From Mantamonas sphyraenae (lineage: Eukaryota; CRuMs; Mantamonadidae), in the NCBI GenBank assembly GCA_026936335.1, contig JAPMXV010000027.1, forward strand, positions 62,001 to 126,000: 64,000 bases of DNA, in the 5' to 3' direction. Position numbers and translations under genes: made by a program. Under the pieces are notes generated by a model, which saw only the letters and a list, made by a program, of their open reading frames with translations, was not told where the DNA came from and did no database searches. Positions 59,272-64,000 of this stretch are shown piece after piece (positions within the stretch are counted from its first letter, which is position 1; each line of letters starts with the position of its first letter).

Positions 59272-61089
59272 ATGCCATCCAAGAGCAAGAAGCGCAGTGT
59301 GCGGTGGAGTGACGAAGTCGTAGCAGAGGAGGCTGAGGACAGCCGGGAGGCAGATGAGGATGAGGAGGATGAGGAGGAGGAGGAGGACGGCGGAACGGGT
59401 GGCTGGGGCAGCAGCCGTAGCGAGGACGAGGACGACGACGAGACGTCACATGGTGCAAGAGGGGCAGACGATGGGACATGGGGACGCAGTGGGGACAAAG
59501 GCACTGGTCAAGACGGGGAGGAGGGAGACGAGCAGGAGGAGGAGGAAGAGGAGGAGGACGGAGCTGCCAATCCGTTCTCGTTGTACAGGCGGACGGCCCA
59601 CAAGCAGCAGGCGGCGTTGCACGATGCCATGCGTGCGCAGAGCCAACGGGAAAAGGAGGAACGCAAGGAGAAGCGCAAGGAAAAGCGAGCCATGGTGAAG
59701 AAGGAGCGGGAGCTTGCGAAACGAGGGGTTGGCGCCAAAAGCTCAACGACGACAAGCCGGTCGGAGGCGGCGAAGCTGAGCAACCTGACGACGGCAGAGA
59801 TGCTGGCCGCAGCGAAGAAGGCAAAGCGAACAGGGAAATCCAAATCCAAGGTGGGCCAGGGAACAAAGGGGAAGCAAGCGGGTGGTGGTGGACAGGGACG
59901 AGGAGGCGAGGCAGCAGCGGGAGGCAGGACACCTCAGCCACGCAAACAGGCACCCCAACCGCAACCACGACCAGAGCCTGTGCTTGCAGAGGCACCGAGC
60001 TCATCCAGCATCCGGGAGCTGTTGGACTCGTACATGGACATGGAAGACGAGCGAAAGAACGCAGGAGGAGGCGTGGGAAGCAACAGCAGCGCAGCAGCAA
60101 CGAGGGACTCTGAACCGGAGGTGTTGCACCACGACCACACGACCAGCAGCCACTTTGCAAACCCACACAAGATCCAATCGATTGTGTCTGCTCACCAGCA
60201 GCGGCGGTGGGCGATCAAAACGTACCAAGAACAGCAGGAGAAGCGGCGGCTACAACGCAAGCGGGAGAAGCTGACGAAGCGGCAGGAGCTGCTGATGCAG
60301 GGCCTGAGTGAAGAGGACGTCAAGGCGGCATTGGCGTCTTGGGGGGACATGGATCTGGAAAGCGACGACGGATCGAACGGTGACGGCGACGACGACGAAG
60401 AGGAAGAGATGGACGAGCAGACTTTGATGCAGGAAATGGCCTGGTCTGCACTTGCGCGTCCCAAGTGGAACACAACGAAGCGTGTGCAACGGGAACTGGA
60501 TCGATTGCGGGCAGGCACGTTTGACGCGGAGCACGCCTTGCAGGAAGAGGCGGCCAGGTACCATGCGACGCAAGGGGCACACGCAGACGCAGAGCGACAG
60601 ATGGTGTTTGAGTCAGGCAAGCTGGCGACGCAGCTGACCAACGTGGATGCTAGCCTGCCCAAGTATGTGCAGCTGCAATCGTTGCAGGGCACGCAAGAGG
60701 ACGAAGGCAAGCAGTTGCTGCTAAAACGCAAGGTGGGCAAGCAAGTGAGCAAGGAGTGGAAGCGGAGCGTAAGTATGCACAAGCCAGACATCATGGAGTT
60801 GTTTGACGGCAGCGCACGGCAGGCACAGAGCTGCGGATTGCCAAGCTACGCACTGTTTGGGGATTCCCAGCAAAAGACAGGCAAGGGCAAGGGTGGATCG
60901 CGTGCAAACAGCGTCACGACCACAGGCGAGGGCGATCTGTTTGCACCGCCGTCGCACGTGGCTTGGGTGGAAGCCCATGACGACCTCGAGGGATCCGGTG
61001 TTGTTGGCCCCTCGAGGGATGTGCGATCGTTCGTGCACGGATCCATGACCCTGGCTGAGGAAATGTTGTACTTTGAGTGTGGCAGGTGA
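59272..61089 (+). CDS. Acidic/basic low-complexity nuclear-type protein
   Basis: 605 residues. It begins MPSKSKKRSVRWSDEV; KRSVRW fits the RVxF docking motif for protein phosphatase 1. Long Glu/Asp runs follow (about 25-100), then a Lys/Arg/Glu helical block (about 125-160), a Gly/Gln/Pro-rich linker, and a C-terminal half with possible order: SSIRELLDSYMDMEDER, IQSIVSAHQQRRWAIKTYQE, ALARPKWNTTKRVQRELDRL, and a terminal segment ending EEMLYFECGR. I do not recognise the family. The composition suits a nuclear or nucleolar protein. It begins 61 bp from the divergent P450. Confidence 0.6.
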   Translation: MPSKSKKRSVRWSDEVVAEEAEDSREADEDEEDEEEEEDGGTGGWGSSRSEDEDDDETSHGARGADDGTWGRSGDKGTGQDGEEGDEQEEEEEEEDGAANPFSLYRRTAHKQQAALHDAMRAQSQREKEERKEKRKEKRAMVKKERELAKRGVGAKSSTTTSRSEAAKLSNLTTAEMLAAAKKAKRTGKSKSKVGQGTKGKQAGGGGQGRGGEAAAGGRTPQPRKQAPQPQPRPEPVLAEAPSSSSIRELLDSYMDMEDERKNAGGGVGSNSSAAATRDSEPEVLHHDHTTSSHFANPHKIQSIVSAHQQRRWAIKTYQEQQEKRRLQRKREKLTKRQELLMQGLSEEDVKAALASWGDMDLESDDGSNGDGDDDEEEEMDEQTLMQEMAWSALARPKWNTTKRVQRELDRLRAGTFDAEHALQEEAARYHATQGAHADAERQMVFESGKLATQLTNVDASLPKYVQLQSLQGTQEDEGKQLLLKRKVGKQVSKEWKRSVSMHKPDIMELFDGSARQAQSCGLPSYALFGDSQQKTGKGKGGSRANSVTTTGEGDLFAPPSHVAWVEAHDDLEGSGVVGPSRDVRSFVHGSMTLAEEMLYFECGR

Positions 61090-61402
61090 TGTCATGCAGG
61101 GCTTGGGCGTGCAGGCCGAGGAGCGTCGTGCGATTGCGCAAACAAGCAAAAAAACCTTTGCAAACCAAACCAAGTGAGTCGATGACATTGCATGCACAGT
61201 TGCACCAGGGTCCATGAAGTATTGGGCCAGAAGTGTGAGCTGGTGGAGGATGCAGGGGAACCAGGGAGGAGCCACCAGCGCGTGGATTTTTCGACAACCG
61301 CGTGCATTTTCCTGCCAGCGGACCAGGCGCCCGTGTTGAGGAGCCCTCCAGGCTGACACAGATCGATTGCACGGCGGTGAACCAATCGCACACGTACACA
61401 GA
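61090..61402. other. 5' region of the transporter gene with a possible UTR intron
   Basis: 313 bp without a credible ORF. A GTGAGT donor at 61174 and a CTGACACAG acceptor ending at 61361 outline a possible 188-bp intron in the 5' UTR, 41 bp before the ATG. Confidence 0.4.
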
Positions 61403-63556
61403 ATGGCGTCGCTGCCGAAAGTGGACATCATTGTGGGAACCACGGACGGTGAGGAGGACGACGGCAACTGGGAGTTTGCCGGGTGGGGCGAAACGCGGCG
61501 AATGACAAGCGTGCTCGTGGACGAAGCAGGGGCCGTGCACTCTGTGAACAGTGAAAACGCAGACGAGGGTGCACGCACGCGCTCTCCGTCGGTGAGGTTG
61601 CATGCAGAGGGTGAGGAGCTTTCTGAAGATGGCACGGAGGAGAGCGAGGAGGGTGAAGAAGGAGAGGAGGGCGAAGAAGGCGCGGATGCGGCGCTGCTTG
61701 CCTCCCGCAAGCGCAAGAAGTATGGGGCTACAGGAAAGGATGGAAACGGCGATGATGATGACAGTGAGCATTCGGGAGCCAAGGCGCAATCCCACCATCC
61801 GAAACTGGGCCGGTGGAAGAGCACAAGCATCCCGGGCAACGACATCACAAGCAGCTGCTTCTACGCCGCCGCTCTGTGCACCGTCGACGCAGGCACGTTC
61901 AGCTTTGTGTCCCTGTTGGTGGTGGCGGGTCTGCTGTACCTCTTTCGAGACATCTACGCAGAGGTCGGCTCCGCTGTGCGTCTCAACGGCGGCGTGTACA
62001 CACTGATGCTGAACACGACCACCAAAAAGACGGCAGCAGTGGCAGCCAGCATGTGTCTGCTGTCCTACATCTGCACGGCTGTGATTTCGGCAAATTCGTC
62101 CGCGCACTACCTGGCCACATTGGCCGACGTCAACGTAACCTGGACGACCATCATCATCCTGGGCATCTTTGCCCTGCTGACTCTGATTGGCATTTCCGAG
62201 AGTGCCACTGTGGCCCTGGTGATCTTTGGCTTCCATATTTTGTCGCTGGTGGTGCTGGCTGTGGCCTGCGTGGTGCACATTGCACAGGACCCGGCCCAAT
62301 TCATGGCCAACTGGGATCCGCCCGTCCTGGGCACTTCTCTGCGTTCCACAAATGTGTTCAACGCCATTTTCTTTGGCTTCACGGCGGGCGTGCTGGGTGT
62401 GAGCGGTTTCGAGAGCGCAAGCAACCTGATCGAGTCGATGAAGCGCGATGAGAAGGAGGACGTGTACCCGTTCTCCCTCAACACAATGTGGATCTTGGTC
62501 AGCGTGATCAACCCGCTGCTGGCTTTCCTGTCCATGGGCATGGCGTCGGTGGAAGACATCGCCACAGAGTACCAGAATTCCTTGCTCAGCCGCATGGCGT
62601 TGGTGGCCGGCGGCCAATGGCTGCAGTTTGTGATTGTGTTGGACGCCACCGTGGTGCTTTCTGGCTCCGTGCTGACGGCTTACGTGGGTGTGGGCGGTCT
62701 GCTGGAACGCATGACGCTCGACCGCATCATGCCACCCGTGTTTCTGCATCGCAACCGCCGCGGAGCAAACTACGTCATCATCCTGTCCTTCTTTGCGCTG
62801 ACGACCACCCTGTACTTTATGGTCAACGGAGAGACGGAGACGCTGGCGGGCGTGTACTCGGTTAGCTTCCTTGGTGTGATGCTCCTCTTTGCCGTGGGCA
62901 ACCTGGTGCTCAAGTTCAAGCGCAGCCGTCTGCCGCGCAATGTCAAGGCTCATCCACTGGCCTGTGTGGTGGCCGCCCTGATGGTCATGTCCGCCGTGGT
63001 TGGCATCATTGTCAACAAGCCGACCATCCTGATTCCGTTCACCATCCTGTGGTTCGCCTCCCTGCTTGTGATCTTTGTCATGTTGCTGCGCTACCGCATC
63101 CTCAAGTACATGCTGCACATGCTGCGTGACGTGCTCAAGAACAAGCCCAAGAAGTATCGCAACGTCATCGTTATGGTCAAGCGTTGGCTCAAGAACATCA
63201 ACGAGCAGAAAGTCATTTTTTTCGCCAAGGATGACGACCTACAGCTCATCAACAAGGCCATCCTGTATGTGCGCGAGAACGAACTCACCGAGTGCATGGA
63301 GATTGTTCACGTCTACGACAAAGAAGAGAACCTGCCCCCCATGCTGCGCGAGAACGTGCGTCTGCTTGACAAGTGCTATCCCAAGATCCGTGTGGACCTG
63401 GTTCTCGTCCAGGGCCGCTTCTCGCCCGAGCTCACCGACGCCATCTCCCGGAAGCTCGACGTGCCCAAGAACTTTATGTTTATGGCCTGTCCCGACTTTC
63501 AGCGCGCCAAGTATGATTTGAGTGCGTTTGGCGGCCTGAGAGTGATTACAGCATGA
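61403..63556 (+). CDS. APC-superfamily amino-acid/cation transporter
   Basis: 717 residues. A 140-residue acidic cytosolic N-terminus (Glu-Gly repeats) precedes about 11-12 membrane helices. Helix 1 has the broken-helix transporter pattern (CFYAAALCTVDAGTFSFVSL), followed by DIYAEVGSAVRLNGGVYTLM and FGFTAGVLGVSGFESASNLI, which are typical of APC permeases. The C-terminal 130 residues are cytosolic with an alpha/beta pattern (QKVIFFAKDDDLQLINKAIL, then HVYDKEENLPPMLRENVRLL, VDLVLVQGRF) like the universal-stress-type domain fused to some APC transporters. Substrate unknown. It ends 9 bp from the stop of the convergent duplicate B gene. Confidence 0.8.
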   Translation: MASLPKVDIIVGTTDGEEDDGNWEFAGWGETRRMTSVLVDEAGAVHSVNSENADEGARTRSPSVRLHAEGEELSEDGTEESEEGEEGEEGEEGADAALLASRKRKKYGATGKDGNGDDDDSEHSGAKAQSHHPKLGRWKSTSIPGNDITSSCFYAAALCTVDAGTFSFVSLLVVAGLLYLFRDIYAEVGSAVRLNGGVYTLMLNTTTKKTAAVAASMCLLSYICTAVISANSSAHYLATLADVNVTWTTIIILGIFALLTLIGISESATVALVIFGFHILSLVVLAVACVVHIAQDPAQFMANWDPPVLGTSLRSTNVFNAIFFGFTAGVLGVSGFESASNLIESMKRDEKEDVYPFSLNTMWILVSVINPLLAFLSMGMASVEDIATEYQNSLLSRMALVAGGQWLQFVIVLDATVVLSGSVLTAYVGVGGLLERMTLDRIMPPVFLHRNRRGANYVIILSFFALTTTLYFMVNGETETLAGVYSVSFLGVMLLFAVGNLVLKFKRSRLPRNVKAHPLACVVAALMVMSAVVGIIVNKPTILIPFTILWFASLLVIFVMLLRYRILKYMLHMLRDVLKNKPKKYRNVIVMVKRWLKNINEQKVIFFAKDDDLQLINKAILYVRENELTECMEIVHVYDKEENLPPMLRENVRLLDKCYPKIRVDLVLVQGRFSPELTDAISRKLDVPKNFMFMACPDFQRAKYDLSAFGGLRVITA

Positions 63557-63565
63557 ATGAATGCA

Positions 63566-64000
63566 TCAATTTCCATCGACATAGATGTGATTGGACTCAA
63601 CAATGGTGTAGCGCACCATGTGCTTGTCCCCGGTCATCCACACCACACGAGTGTCGTTGATGTCAAATGCGAGGGCGATCAACCAAATAGCTGCGTACAC
63701 CCACAACACGATCCCCAGCAAAGAATCCCACGCGGCGATGGGACCTCCAAGTCCCAGTTCAGCGTATCCCGCACCGAGGAGCCGCCCCAGGCAGTACGCC
63801 AGCGCCAGGGCAGCGTGCGGAATCTGTGGGATCGCCAAGCGCTTGCACAGTCCACCGCCGTTATCCCAGATCAGATAGGAGTTGGGAATGGCCACAAACA
63901 CCAACGCAGACCCACATAGCACCAGAGGGACCATGGGCTCCTCTGTGACAACAACCAGCGGCAAGAAAACGCTCGGACCAAGGAAGAGCCCCATCCACAC
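63566..64000 (-). CDS. Small polytopic membrane protein, duplicate B, 5' partial
   Basis: About 144 codons to the right edge; the 5' end lies outside the window. The protein matches duplicate A at about 118 of 131 shared positions by eye (WMGLFLGPSVFLPLVVV; SLLGIVLWVYAAIWLIALAF; TRVVWMTGDKHMVRY) and ends with its own tail TIVESNHIYVDGN. Both copies keep open frames, so both are probably functional. Confidence 0.65.
   Translation of the reverse strand: MWMGLFLGPSVFLPLVVVTEEPMVPLVLCGSALVFVAIPNSYLIWDNGGGLCKRLAIPQIPHAALALAYCLGRLLGAGYAELGLGGPIAAWDSLLGIVLWVYAAIWLIALAFDINDTRVVWMTGDKHMVRYTIVESNHIYVDGN
63608..64000 (-). repeat. Inverted duplication, copy B (runs off the window)
   Basis: Reverse complement of 57252-57644; homology may continue past 64000. 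Confidence 0.95.

Noticed and set aside
1-64000. CRISPR arrays, rRNA, tRNA and transposable elements
   Set aside because: None seen. Gaps are too short or lack cloverleaf-like sequence, no transposase or reverse transcriptase motifs appear, and the repeats present are coding microsatellites or the single inverted gene duplication.

Overview
This is nuclear DNA from a unicellular eukaryote. It is GC-rich and extremely gene-dense. The genes encode typical eukaryotic proteins (kinesin, SLX4, Rrp5, Bms1, BEACH, CEP104, NUP58, P450). Some are interrupted by short GT-AG introns (about 67-330 bp) that lie mostly near the 5' end, with GTRNGT-like donors and a CTGAC-like motif before several acceptors. 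CEP104, a ciliary-tip protein, implies a flagellated cell. GatB and a Dss1/RNR1-type RNase imply a mitochondrion with its own gene expression. I cannot assign a species; a free-living, intron-poor flagellated protist fits best.

Layout. 1-1.7 kb: the 3' end of a tail-anchored protein gene, and an EI24-type ER membrane protein. 1.8-11 kb: a giant kinesin-3-like gene with an acylation-type N-terminus, followed 28 bp later by a BORCS6-like gene. 11-17 kb: SLX4 and an organellar RNB exoribonuclease. 17-27 kb: Rrp5 and Bms1, a divergent pair of ribosome-biogenesis genes; Rrp5 carries an apparent 1-bp frameshift. 27-35 kb: a secreted Cys-rich orphan, a small polytopic membrane protein, a large secreted glycosidase-like protein, a LysM plus UBA-like protein and a Cys-rich polytopic membrane protein. 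35-46 kb: a BEACH/WD40 gene divergent from CEP104. 46-54 kb: three tandem genes for F-box proteins with a multi-pass membrane domain, then GatB, NUP58 and a fourth F-box/membrane gene on the other strand. 55-57 kb: a TALE homeobox gene, found only by joining four exons, in the largest non-coding island of the window. 57-64 kb: a P450, an acidic nuclear-type protein and an APC-family transporter, flanked by inverted copies of a small membrane-protein gene.

Points most worth attention: the kinesin (acylated N-terminus, degenerate switch motifs, FHA, F-box and six kinesin-3 C2-like repeats), the F-box/membrane family, the TALE homeobox gene, the inverted duplication at 57.3 and 63.6 kb, three near-identical repeats unique to this CEP104, and the Rrp5 frameshift. 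All gene models were read by eye from sequence. Splice junctions are supported by reading phase and conserved motifs, not by transcripts.
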